Source: Limnanthes douglasii subsp. nivea
Lineage: Eukaryota > Streptophyta > Magnoliopsida > Brassicales > Limnanthaceae
Assembly (NCBI GenBank): GCA_036936605.1
Contig: JAUPFV010000003.1
Location: 108,695,278-108,759,277, forward strand
Reading direction: 5' to 3'
DNA: 64,000 nt
Shown here: positions 1-9,600 of the stretch, piece after piece
How the letters are laid out: every line of letters starts with the position of its first letter
Numbering within the stretch: the first letter of the stretch is position 1
The notes under the pieces: generated by a model
Told to the model about the DNA's origin: nothing
The model's database searches: none
Seen by the model: only the letters and a program-made list of their open reading frames with translations
Position numbers and translations under genes: made by a program

Positions 1-1
1 G

Positions 2-1429
2 CTCTCTAGGATGCATGCAGTGGCCTCAACTTTCCACCAATGTTTGAAATACACTGTACAAGGACAAGTGGGAGTTGTTCGGAGCAGCCAAAAGATAGCA
101 AGAGAGTGTTATGCAACATCAGTGGCTCCTCGGGCATTGGGGGCAGTTCGTATCAATGAAGAATAGAAGTTTGAGGGGCTTTCTGGGGGTAAGGGTGAAA
201 TTGATGACCCCAGAGAGACCCCTAGAGTTTTAATACCAGTCGAAGAAGTCGAAACATATTCTTTGGAAGAGGGAAATTTTTTTAAGATAGGGTCCAAAAT
301 GACATGTGAACTAAAGGGTAAAATGTTGAAGTTCTTAAAAGACCATCAGCATGTTTTTGCTTGGTGCAATGCTGATGTTACCGGAGTACCAGCAACTATT
401 ATATCGCACCAACTGTCCATCCGAAGAGACATAGCACCTGTGGTACAAAAGAGAAGAGCTTTTTCCAAGGAAAAGGCCGATGTCATTGTTCAAGAAATCG
501 ACAGACTTACCGAAATGGGGCACATAAAGGAGTCTCAATATCCTTTATGGACAGCCAATCCGGTCTTGGTGAAAAATAAAAATAGCAAATGGCGCAGGTG
601 TATTGATTTTACAGATCTCAACAGGGCTTGCCCAAATGATTTATACCCAGTTCCCCGGATTGATCAATTGGTGGATTCCACATCTGGGAACAAGTTGTTG
701 TCTTTCATGGATGCTTTCTCCGGGTACAATCAGATTCAAGTAGATCTGAAGGATCAGGAGCACACTACTTTTGTTACTGATAGGGGCCTTCATTGTTACA
801 AGTTAATGCCATTTGGGTTAAAAAATGCTGGGGCTACTTATCAGAGGTTAGTGAACAAAGCCTTTGCTGATGAAATTGGAAAAAATATGGAAGTATGCAT
901 CGATGACATGATGGTAAAAAGTGTGGACGAAGAGCTACACTTGACAAATCTCCAAGAAACTTTTGCTAACTTAGTAAAAGTAAATTTGAAACTAAATCCA
1001 GAGAAGTGTGTGTTCGGAGTACAGTCCGGGAAATTCCTGGGGTATATAATAAGTGAGCAAGGGATACAGCCTGATCCGGACCAGCTTAATGCTTTATTCC
1101 AAATGGAGCCTCCTCGGAATATTAAAGAAGTACAAAGGTTCACTGGGAGGTTGGCTGCGTTAAATAGATTTATTTCAAGGTCTTCGGACAGGTGTGCCCC
1201 GTTCTTTCAAACTTTAAAAGGTACAAAGGGATTCGACTGGACTTCACAATGTGATGAGGCTTTTAATGAAATTAAAAAACATCTGTCCTCCCCCAAGACT
1301 TTATTTAAACCTGTTGATGGAGAGATGCTCTTCATATACTTGGCAGTTTCCAGTTGTGCCATAAGTGCCGTATTGGTGAGGGAGGTAGATAATTATCCCA
1401 TCCGGGGTATTACATCAGCAAGAGCTTGA
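2..1429 (+). pseudogene. pol: E1 pol part 1: protease C-terminus, in-frame UAG, reverse transcriptase
   Basis: This encodes the end of the aspartic protease (2-163), an in-frame UAG at 164-166, then a reverse transcriptase in the same frame as far as 1429. RT motifs are easy to see: CIDFTDLNRACP (about 600-635), the fingers/palm segment LLSFMDAFSGYNQIQ, FVTDRGLHCYKLMPFGLKN (about 772-825) and the active-site region CIDD at 896-907, where the usual motif is YxDD. The connection domain follows (SRSSDRCAPFF and ISAVLVREV). The frame breaks near 1400 compared with the copies at 10.7 and 17.5 kb, where the sequence encodes a continuous PVYYISKSL. The loss of the aromatic residue before IDD probably harms activity. 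The domain assignment is secure; this copy is not functional. Confidence 0.9.
164..166 (+). promoter_or_regulatory. In-frame UAG between protease and RT of E1
   Basis: A single TAG separates protease from RT without a change of frame; the frame stays open from here to 1429. The same position holds TAG in E2 (9502-9504) and TAG followed by TAA in E4. Conservation between diverged elements suggests a functional stop (readthrough or splicing across it) rather than random decay. Confidence 0.5.
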
Positions 1430-2161
1430 TAGATGCAGAAAAAACGCTATCTGAAGCTTGAAAAATTAGCATTAGCCCTTGTGATTTCTGCAAGAAAGAT
1501 GAGGCCCTATTTCCAGGCTCATCCTATTATTGTGTGGATGTCTTTTCCCTTAAAAAATGTTCTTCAAAAGGTAGACATTTCGAGTAGAATGACTAAGTGG
1601 TTAGTGGAACTGGGGGACTTCGATATTGATTTTGCTCCTCGGACAGCAATCAAAGCCCAAGCTGTGGCTGATCTCTTAGTTGAATTCCATTCAGATAGGG
1701 ATACAGAGCAAACAACTGATGTAAAAGATATAAAAGTCTGGGTCGTCCAGACTGATGGTGGATCAAGTACTATGGGATGTGGAGCAGGGGTATGCTTGAC
1801 CTCTCCGTATGGTGACAAAGTGTACCAAGCTATATGTTTTGCTTTTAGGGCCTCTAATAATGAGTCTGAATATGAAGCTGCTATAGCTGGTTTAAAGTTG
1901 GCTCTTATTTGTGGTGCCAAAAGGGTCAAGTTAATGCGTGATTCTCAGCTTCTTATCCATCATGCGCAAGGTCAATCCGAAGCAAAAAAGGAGAAGCTAA
2001 TAAAATACTTACTTCTTCTCAAAGATTTGGCACTTAAATTCAAGAGCATTGTTTATAAGCACATACCCCGAGCAAAAAATGAACTGGCAGACTCCTTGGC
2101 AACCATAGCCTATACTGAATCCTACCCTTGGATTCATGTGCTGGAGTGCCCATCCATTTAA
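1392..2161 (+). pseudogene. pol: E1 pol part 2: RT connection and RNase H
   Basis: The segment continues pol after a frameshift near 1400. The end of the RT/connection region (ALALVISARKMRPYFQAH) is followed by an RNase H with four acidic positions visible: TDGGSS (about 1750-1768), NNESEYEA (about 1857-1880), RDSQLL (about 1938-1955) and NELADSLA (about 2080-2103). This arrangement matches the second RNase H reported for Tat elements. The frame ends with TAA at 2159-2161, where E2 and E3 encode Gln (CAA), a C-to-T nonsense change. Confidence in the fold is high; catalytic function is unlikely because pol is interrupted before and after it. Confidence 0.85.
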
Positions 2162-2195
2162 TTCAGTATGGGTAAAGAGGAAGAAAACTTTAATA

Positions 2196-3292
2196 TATAG
2201 ATAAAACAGCCTCAAGATTGGAGGTTTCCTCTCCTTCAATACCTCTCAGATGGTATCTTGCCTCCGGAAAAATCAATAGCAAGGAAAGTGAAATACAAGG
2301 CCAGTGGTTTTGTCATCCTAAGAGATGTTCTTTATAAAAAAGTCTTACACTAAACCCCTCTTACGATGTTTGGGGGTTGATGAATCTCAGATAGTTCTCT
2401 CAAAATTACATGATGGTATGGGATCAGCTCACTGTGGATTCAGGGCTCTGACAAGAAGAGTTTTGTTGGTTGGGTATTATTGGCCCTCTATAATGCAAGA
2501 TGTTAAGGAGCTGGTGAGAAGGTGTGACCCATGCCAAAGATATAGCAACGAAATCATATTACAGCCACCCCGTTAGAGTCAATTTCTGAGCCTATACCCT
2601 TTGCTCGATGGGGGTTGAATTTGGTGGGACCCCTACCTATGGCATCCGGAGGACGTAGGACAATAATTGTTGCTATTGATTATTTTTCGAAGTAGATCGA
2701 AGCAGCTCCATTGGCAGGTAAAACATCAAAAGCTATCATAAAATTCATTTTATCCAATATCTGTTGCAGATTTGGAATTCCACAGAAGATAACAACAGAC
2801 AATGGGCCACAGTTCGACAACAAGGAGATGGGGAGTTTCTGTGCCTCTAGAGGTATACAACATTGTTTCTCTTCACCCTTCCATCCACAAGCAAATGATC
2901 AGGTTGAGGTGGCTAACAGGACTATACTATCCGGTTTGAAGAAAAATTTAGAAGGGGCCGTTGGAAAATGGCCTAGTTATTTGCAAGAGGTTTTGTGGGC
3001 TTACCGGACTACACCTGGGGCTGCAACACAAGAGTCACATTTTGCTTTGGTTTATGGGATGGATAACATAGCTCCCATAGAAGCAACTCTCCCTTCATTT
3101 CGAGTTCATAATTTCTCCGAACACACTAACGAGGTGGCTATAAGAAACCAGCTTGATTTAATAGATGAAAAAAGAGTTAAAGCTCACCTTAGAGTTGCAC
3201 ATTATCAAGGTTTGAGGACTACATCCGGTCGAGGATCAGACACAGTTACAGAAATGCCTTGGCCATCCAAGGACTTTGGTTCAATCAAATAA
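2196..3292 (+). pseudogene. pol: E1 pol part 3: integrase, C-terminally deleted
   Basis: The zinc-binding HHCC segment (2400-2545, ending in CDPCQRYSNEI) is followed by the catalytic core. The three acidic residues can be placed: AIDYFSK (about 2674-2692), TTDNGPQF (about 2791-2814) and QVEVANRT (about 2902-2925). All three are intact, but a stop replaces a conserved Trp at 2693-2695, there is a stop at 2574, and there are frame changes near 2325 and 2575. After the LRVAHYQGL segment the sequence diverges abruptly at about 3221 and resumes in the 3' untranslated repeat at about 3250, so roughly 400 bp coding for the C-terminal domain are missing compared with E3. The junction carries a 16-base insert that matches 4625-4640. 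Confidence 0.85.
3250..3292 (+). repeat. Single monomer of the pol-3' palindromic repeat (E1)
   Basis: The monomer contains CCTTGGCCATCCAAGG, an inverted repeat with a 4-base spacer, followed by a GGTTCAATCAAAT tail. E3 has two such monomers (19734-19835). E4 has an array of related 49-bp units in the same place. Confidence 0.6.
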
Positions 3293-3316
3293 AAAATTAA
3301 AAAGATAGTTGATACT

Positions 3317-6273
3317 CTAAGACTGAGCCTTTGAATATGGCTCAACCTCGCTCGTTTTCTTCTTCTTAAGGACATCATTTTCCTAATGAGGACTCTCCCC
3401 GGTGTTCTCCTCTTCATCGGATAAGTCAGCACTAGAATAGGCATGCTTGTCTCCATCAGCCATTGTGTGGAAGGGAAGGTCGGGATACTCTACAAAAGTC
3501 CATAAGTCTCCCAGATTCCTCTTCGGAAACTTCTCATGAAAGATTAAAACCATATCCGAATTCACTTTGGCATACATTTCCTCTTGAGTCTCTATCACAT
3601 TGTTGGCATAAGCATCAATCTTGGCTTGGATTTTTGCCTCTTGCTCCCTTAGCAGATCAGCTTTTTCTTATGCAGCCTTGGACACCGAGTCCTCGAGCGA
3701 GATCTTGTCATTGGTCAAAGTATCAATGATCCTGTTCCTGACATTCACCTCCTCTTTCGAGGAAGAGAGAGCTTTCTCCAACTCGGACTATTTTCCCCGG
3801 AGTTCTCTGATAGTATCTTCTAAGGTAGCTACCTTTGTGACCCAACCCTCTTGGTTCTTCTTTAACTCTTCGTTTTCGCTCTTCAGAATATCAGCCTTTT
3901 GGTTGGCAATGAGGAGGTCACCGGACAATCTCTCTTTGTCAGAATTAAGGGCAGTAATGATAGCTGAATGACCTCGCACTTGTCTCTCCAAATTGAGCAC
4001 TGGCTGAATATTACTCAAAATAGAGTGAGCTATAATATCTCTTTCACTTGAAACGGTGAAAGACTTACCATTGAAGGTAACGATGTTCGAAGTGCTTGGA
4101 GGGAGGTAGGGCCCAGCAAAATCATCTTTGGGGAGATTTTCAAAGTATTCACCAAGCCCCTCAAGCCCAGTAATATCGATACCGTCAATACTAATATCTC
4201 CTCCTCCAACCTCTTCAGTTCGAAAGTTGCAAGGGATCTCTTCTGCTCTTGTAGGATCAGTTGGGTCAATGGGAAGAAGGGGCTCTGAGGGCCGGAGAGA
4301 AATCTCATCACCCCTGGAGATCTTTTTCTTCTTGGCCTCCCTGCCCTTGCTTTCTGCTCCCCGTTTCCAATCTCTCTTAGGAACCCTTGGAGGTTTTGGA
4401 GATCCTGCCTCTTCCCTAGTGCTCCCATGCTCCACTACTTCCAGAAGAACAGCATCAATCTGACTTGGAACAGGCCCCTATTGGTTTGTTGGAGCAGTTT
4501 CCTCCGCTTCGGTAGGATTGGCTTCAACTGCACTAAGCTTGCCCTTACCTTTCTTGCCCTTCATCTTACTTGGGGCCTTGGCTCTACCGGGCAGATACAA
4601 TGCCCTGTCCGGTGCGTGTGTTCTTTTGAGGACTACATCCAGAGGGGGTGGGGTGGTAAGTTCCTCCTAGGATAATTCCCTCCGGTTGGTGGTGTTCCAG
4701 AGGTAGGACCTTGCAAGGTTTCCTCCGGTAAAGGCATTGTGAAAATGATTCCCCCACTTGTCAGCGGCCTAAGCGTTTAGCTTGGTACAAGTGGCCTGCC
4801 CGGCCTTCAAGTGATCATTAAAGTCTTTGGGCAGCTTTATAAAAAAACAACAAACAACAAAACAAGACAAGTTAGATAAAAATAAAAATGGGAATGTGGT
4901 GTGAGATTCTTACGATCGCTTCACCATCTGCTGGTGAGGAGGCTCGGGTTGACACCGGCTTTGATCTTCCTCCCATTCTCCCAGGCACCACTCACAAATA
5001 AAAAGTGAGTCTTCCAATTTCTCTCCGACTCAAGCAGGTCATCCACTGCTTTGTAATGATCACCCATGTTGAGGTGATAAAAGGGAATGTGGTGGTTTCT
5101 GCAGAGGCTGGCCACAACTGCAAACTCCTCCATTGGAAGAGGAATTCCGGAGATCCTAGAGGCCATGATACAAGCCATGATGGTGTACCATGCGTTAGGA
5201 CTCAGTTGAGTTGGGTAGAGTTTGATGAGATTAAAATACTTAACTATCTCCGGGTCTAAGGGAAACCTCAGTCCCCAGTTGAAGAGCTCAGTGAAGAAAG
5301 CTATTTCACTGAGCTTGTAGTCTATCGGAGTTTCCGGGTCTATAGGAATCCTTATTTTGACGTTCTCCGGGATTCCCCACTTTGTTCGCATCCGACCCAG
5401 CTCGGCTGTGTGTATGAAAGTGTAGTTAATTTTTTGCAAAGCTATCAAATACTTAACACTTACCTTGTGGAAACAAGGTCCCACTTTTCCCACAAGGACC
5501 TCCGGTAAGTCTGGATGCCTTAAGCATAGTTTCTCTTTGACTTTGTCCTTCTTGGCAGCAATAGCCTCACTTGTCTGCCCGAAGACTTCGGACTCAAAGG
5601 GAGTCTCTTCAACAGAATCCTCCATCACTTCTTCCATAACCAGGGAGGGGTTTTCAGTTGTTTGTGGGTGAGGGGAGTTAGAACTTGGCTCAGCATGACC
5701 TCCGGAATGTCGAGCTTCAATGTTTTCTTGAACTCTGACCTCCGGTTGGGGCTCAGATGCGGTGGTTTCTTTTCGCAGGCTTGAGATAAATGCCTCCGGT
5801 CCGGACAACTTGTCCTTAGGAACTTTTATGGGTGCCTCTGACCCCGTGTTACTGTCTTTGGCCCCTGATTTAGAAGGTGTACCTTTTAAAGCCTGCCCTT
5901 TTACCAGGCGACCTCTTCTTCGATCGACTAATTTCTCTGGAGAGTCATCAGCATCTGATCCCATGGCTATGAAAGGAGAAGGATTCTTAAAACTAGTGAC
6001 AACTTGCCCTGGTTCAACAGTGTGTTCTGATTCCTGAACCGACGACCCTGAAACAAGTGGTGAGAGTCTGGTTTGGAACAACTTCCTGGTTTTAATGCTT
6101 CTAGTTGAAGAAGAGCCCTGATCAGGCTCTGTGCTTGGTGTTACTGGTTTGTCAACAGGAGAGACGGGGAGGCCGGCAGCAATGCGCCTTTCTCGTTCAA
6201 CCTTTTGGGCCTTTTCTAACTCCGATAAATTAAGCCACCCATCTTTGATTAAAGCGTTCCTAGCTGTGAACAT
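3317..6273 (-). pseudogene. E1 antisense gene (aORF): 'putative gypsy type transposon'-like protein, two exons
   Basis: It is read on the minus strand. Exon 1 runs from the ATG at 6273 to the donor at 4913 and is open for about 450 codons, to a TGA at 4921-4923. It has a Ser/Thr/Pro-rich N-terminal part and then a domain with WGIPENVKIRIPIDPE and LRFPLDPEIVKYF that resembles the plant Pfam family PF04195. Exon 2 (4834-3317) has a Trp-rich start, a Lys-rich stretch, a coiled coil (LKSENEELKKN) and an acidic end with a KKKK cluster. The start was chosen because E2 and E3 share this Met; the longer frame to 6330 is not conserved. Exon 2 has several stops (near 4772 and 4663). The TGA eight bases before the donor and the altered acceptor suggest that this copy is dead. 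Function unknown; a nuclear role is only inferred. Confidence 0.75.
4835..4913 (-). other. Candidate intron of the E1 antisense gene
   Basis: The donor GTAAGAATC reads leftward from 4913 on the minus strand; a T-rich tract ends in AAAG at 4835. It lies where E2, E3 and E4 have GT-AG introns of 73-74 nt. The E1 acceptor is altered and would shift the frame, so it may be non-functional. Confidence 0.5.
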
Positions 6274-6369
6274 AAACTCACACCGAAAGAAGGTTTTTGT
6301 TTTTGAGAAAAAACTTTGAAGTTTAAGCAAAGTAAGATTGAAGAGGATGATAAAACAGGGAAGGAGTGA

Positions 6370-6381
6370 CTAATTTATAGT
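6370..6381 (-). promoter_or_regulatory. TATA box of the E1 antisense gene
   Basis: The minus strand reads ACTATAAATTAG about 100 bases upstream of the aORF ATG. E2 and E3 have TATAAAT at the same place. Confidence 0.45.
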
Positions 6382-6544
6382 AAATGTGCAAAAAGTGCTT
6401 TGATACCTAGGAGAATTCGAAATGGTTGCAATGATTAAAGACGACGCTGATGTCCTCTTCATTAAATGAAGAGGTTACTTTTTGGAGAAGGTGGGAGTGC
6501 CATTCTAGGTGAAAAAACGGCTGGTGTGGCGAACCAGAGAGAGA

Positions 6545-6550
6545 CACGTG
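6545..6550. promoter_or_regulatory. G-box CACGTG upstream of the E1 antisense gene
   Basis: CACGTG lies in the palindromic context GACACGTGTC, about 270 bases upstream of the aORF start. It is conserved at the same position in E2 and E3. G-boxes bind plant bZIP and bHLH factors; use here is inferred. Confidence 0.4.
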
Positions 6551-6699
6551 TCCCATGAATTCTGGCAAGAAACCGTTTAGTTTTCAAGAACTTTTTGAGT
6601 ACGGATAAAGCTGTAACAAAGTTCGAAGGACCTGTCCGGATATGACTGTGACCAGTTGCAAACTATTTTTCAGGTCTTGCCAAAGGCCTTTGAACACCA

Positions 6700-6716
6700 C
6701 CTAAAAAATGGGCTAC
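6700..6716 (+). other. Polypurine tract region of E1
   Basis: AAAAAATGGGCTAC lies directly before the LTR start TGATGAG. E2 (15200-15212) and E3 (23219-23233) have the same tract before their 3' ends. Confidence 0.6.
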
Positions 6717-7135
6717 TGATGAGTCTGGATTCTGTCACCACACCTTATAGGAACCGGACAGGGTTAATTCGGACAATGTCCATTTCACCGGACAGGGGTA
6801 TTTCGGACAACTTTCATTCACTAAACTATCCGAACATAATTAAAGTACTTAAAACTTAATCACTTTTTGACTAAGTGACTACCTACTTACTTAAAACTGA
6901 TGGGTCCTTAAACTCGATCTGAATCCATTAAACACAACCCGAAAGCCCATATGGCCCAAAGATAAGGATATAAATACCCAACCACCTACATTAAATGAGG
7001 GTAATAAAAATTAAATACAACCAGGCAGCTCAATTCTCCCTCTACATTCTACCCAAGCATTAAATACTCACAAAATTCCAAAAAACTCTAGAAAAAAGTT
7101 ACAAACTTACCCTCAAACAAAAAAAAACCACATCA
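6717..7135 (+). repeat. 3' LTR of E1 (419 bp)
   Basis: It starts TGATGAGTCTGG and ends in CATCA, and matches the E3 LTR (23234-23608) in order and content. It holds four YCGGACA motifs (6754, 6769, 6788 and 6803), because a CCGGACAGGG...CGGACAA block is duplicated here, which makes it about 44 bp longer than the E3 LTR. A TATA box (TATAAATA) is at 6969-6976. The next LTR begins at the very next base. Confidence 0.85.
6969..6976 (+). promoter_or_regulatory. TATA box of the E1 LTR
   Basis: TATAAATA in the middle of the LTR is followed by ACCCAACCAC, as in the LTRs at 7336 and 23451. It would set the start of the genomic RNA about 30 bases downstream. Confidence 0.55.
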
Positions 7136-7493
7136 GTTGCCACTCTTTAAGAGAACCGGACAGGGGTAATCCGGACAACATCCACCCACTGAACCGTCCG
7201 AACTGAACTAATGTACTAAAAACTTAATCACCTTATGACTAAGCTAATTACCTACCTGTTTAAAACTAATGGGTCTTTGAACTCGACCCGAATCCATAAG
7301 TCAACCCGAAAGCCCATGTGGCCCACAATTAAGGGTATAAATACCCAACCACTTTCATTTAATGAGGGTAATAAAAATTATATACAACCAGGCAGCTCCA
7401 TTCTCCCTCTACACTCTATCCAAACATTAAATACCTTCAAAATACCGCAAAAATCTGGACAAAATCACCCTCAAACAAAAATAAACCTCACCA
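7136..7493 (+). repeat. 5' LTR of E2, missing its first 17 bases
   Basis: It begins at GTTGCCACTC, which is base 18 of the complete E3 LTR, and ends in CTCACCA. Its length, 358 bp, is exactly 17 less than the 375-bp E3 LTR. The paired CCGGACA motifs are at 7156 and 7171, and the TATA box is at 7336-7343. It directly abuts the end of the E1 LTR. Confidence 0.85.
7336..7343 (+). promoter_or_regulatory. TATA box of the E2 LTR
   Basis: TATAAATA is in the same context as in the E1 and E3 LTRs; it is the likely core promoter of the E2 genomic RNA. Confidence 0.55.
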
Positions 7494-7496
7494 AAT

Positions 7497-7514
7497 TGGC
7501 GACCACAGTGGGAG
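7497..7514 (+). other. Primer binding site of E2
   Basis: TGGCGACCACAGTGGGAG begins three bases after the LTR end (CACCA, 7493). It begins with TGG, the complement of tRNA CCA. E4 has nearly the same site at 50882. Tat/Ogre elements commonly use tRNA-Arg; I could not confirm the tRNA. Confidence 0.7.
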
Positions 7515-7515
7515 A

Positions 7516-8774
7516 ATGACGGTGCCTGAATCTAGCATTCAAAACCATCAGGAAAAACCAGTTCAGATGAATCCGGACATGCAGGAAGTACCACCAGCTT
7601 TGGCCGAAGTGGTGGGAGAAAATGATGAATATACCATTGAGGAGCGAGATAGGTTAAAAGTTGAAATAGAAGCTCTGAGGGCTGCCAAGAGGGCAGAGAT
7701 GGGCACAAAAGAGAAGTCTAAGGTGTCAGTAGCTCATCATACTAACAATCCAAGGGAGCATGAGCCCTCAAAAACCCATGTAAGCACGAAAAAGACTCAA
7801 GCTAGCTAAAAAAGGTCTCACCAGTCTAAACCGGTGGAGAGCTCTGATTCAGACTCAGAATCCTCCAGCAGCTCCTCAGGTGAAGATGGAGTCGAAGAAT
7901 CCATATCATCTAGCAGTGATAAAGGTCGTTCTAAAAAGAAACAAAAGTTAGTCAAAAAGTACTCAAGAAAAAGGGATAGGCATGGAAGGTTAAAGAGGCA
8001 TATAGGCAAAGGGAAATGGAGACACGATTATCCATTGTGCCCAAGAACCAAACGAATCTCTAAAAGAATACATAAGTCGCTTTGTAAACACCAAGAATGG
8101 GTTGGCTGATTGCTTTGAACATGTAGCAATAGCTTCTTTGAGGCAAGGCTTAACCCCTGGAAAACCTGGTTGATTCAGTAACTAGAAAGAAGGCCATGAT
8201 ATGGGGAGGTTTGCTGAATCAGGTCGGAAAGCAGATTAATGTAGATGAAACAAAGAAAACTAGGGTGCACGGGCAGGTGAGGTCTGCTCCGGCTGCACCA
8301 AATCCAAACCAAAACCAGTCCGGGAACAAGGCTAGGGAAGCCGGGTAGAGTCATAACAGAGCCAAAGCTCAGTCTCAACCAGCTGCTCCGGCTCATAGTC
8401 AACAATCTAGAAATAAGCGAGGGTCTTGGGTTCAACCGGAGTGGTTTGCAGAATTAAAAGAAAACGTAGCCACCATTTATGACAAAACAAAAGACGAAGT
8501 ACATTATAGAAGGCCGGCTGCGTTACAGTCTCCTAGGGAGAGCCGCAACAATTGTTTCTGCCAGCATCACAATGATACTGGCCATACCAATGAGGATTGT
8601 ATTGCTTTGAAGCAAGAAGTCCAGAATTTTATTGAAAGAGGAAAGTTGGGATCATATGTTAAAAGAAGAGGAGGAAATAGGCCTGATAACACTCATCGGA
8701 CTGGTCCGAACAATGCAGGCACATCTGCTCCGGATGGGGCTATGGTCATAATCGAAAGGTTCGATGTAGAATAG
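7516..8774 (+). pseudogene. gag: E2 gag, core-deleted and frameshifted
   Basis: The ATG at 7516 is the first after the primer site. The N-terminal part (7516-7809) has the charged EERDRLKVEIEALRAAKRAE helix, and a Ser/Glu-rich and Lys/Arg-rich stretch follows in another frame (7834-8109). The central capsid-like domain is largely missing: sequence jumps near 8020 to the segment that in E4 lies at 51930 (ESLKEYISRFVNTKN). The C-terminal zinc knuckle is visible at about 8545-8600 as CQHHNDTGHTNEDC, followed by LKQEVQNFIERGKL, typical of Tat Gag. There are several stops (7807, 8107, 8173, 8346, 8772). Gag would package the genomic RNA; this copy cannot. Confidence 0.8.
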
Positions 8775-8827
8775 AAATACTTGGACCCTCATCCAACCCG
8801 GAATAAAGTGGGTGTTATCGCAGAACA

Positions 8828-9504
8828 TTGCAAGTCGGTGTCTGGACTTATCAACTTTTACGAAAAACTCACAATTTTCGACGAGACACCATGACAGCAC
8901 CAACTGCTTCTTCAAGAAAGAGGCATGTTCATACTTTAGCTACCCAAGTGGAAGGAGGCATGACTTTCTATCAATTTCAGATTCCATTTCCCTTCATTGT
9001 TTTCGATGAGGATGACTTGAGGGATATAACTGGTCCTTATGAAGATGCTGTTATCATAGGAGCATCCATCGGGGGCAATGACATTAGACGAATTTTGGTG
9101 GACACCAGAAGTTCAGCCAATATTCTCTTTTTAACTTCCTACAAAAAATGAAGAATCCAGTAATAATTCAGCGTTCGAACAGGTCAATTGTGGGTTTCAC
9201 TAGAAGCTTAGCAGATGTGATCGGGGAGTTCCAGGAGGAGGTTTTGTTAGGCAAAGGCCCTTTTAAAAAGATGGTTAGAATATTATTCGTCGTGGTGGAT
9301 TATCCCACTTGTTATAATGCTATTATGGGGAGGTCTTGGCTCTCTAGGATGCATGTGGTGGCCTCAACAGTCCACCAATGTTTGAAATATGCTGTGCAAG
9401 GACAAGTGGGAGTTGTTCGGAGCAGCCAAAAGGTAGCAAGAGAGTGTTATGAAACAGCACTGGCTCCTCAGACGTTATGGGCAGTTCGGATCAATGAAGA
9501 ATAG
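8828..9504 (+). pseudogene. E2 protease with mutated active site
   Basis: This is a retropepsin-type aspartic protease region. The catalytic motif, normally DTGSS, reads DTRSSANILF with Arg in place of Gly (9101-9115). The flap region and the second conserved segment (VVVDYPTCYNAIMGRSWL, about 9286-9340) follow after a one-base frameshift near 9145. The frame ends at UAG 9502-9504; reading continues in the same frame into RT. The neighbouring frame 8828-9151 also contains the linker between Gag and protease. The Gly-to-Arg change at the catalytic loop should abolish activity. Confidence 0.85.
9502..9504 (+). promoter_or_regulatory. In-frame UAG between protease and RT of E2
   Basis: TAG is followed by CAG TTT, and the same frame is open for at least 350 bases downstream. 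The context UAG-CAG-UU resembles the readthrough type UAG-CAR-YYA except for the last base. It is homologous to the UAG at 164 in E1. Confidence 0.5.
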
Positions 9505-9600
9505 CAGTTTGAGGGGATTTCTGGGGGAGAGGGTGAAATTGATGACCCCAGAGAGACCCCTGGAGTTTTAATACCGGTTGAAGAAGTTGAAACACACTCT

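Larger units (their letters stand above)
1..7135 (+). mobile_element. E1: Tat-lineage Ty3/gypsy LTR retrotransposon, 5'-truncated by the window
   Basis: The window opens inside protease. Reverse transcriptase, RNase H and integrase follow on the plus strand, then an antisense gene on the minus strand, a polypurine tract and a 3' LTR. Gene order, an RNase H of the type known from Tat elements (TDGGSS and NNESEYEA motifs) and the extra antisense gene place it in the Tat/Ogre/Retand part of Ty3/gypsy. It is defective: pol has frameshifts and stops, the integrase C-terminus is deleted near 3220-3250, and the antisense gene has stops. E1 is clearly diverged from E2 and E3 in its LTR and pol, so it is a separate insertion or subfamily. 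The 5' half lies outside the window. Confidence 0.9.

Noticed and set aside
6274..6330. Upstream Met (6330) as start of the E1 antisense protein
   Set aside because: The extension is not conserved in E2 and E3, and all three share the Met at 6273 / 14804 / 22825 in the context before ARNAL.
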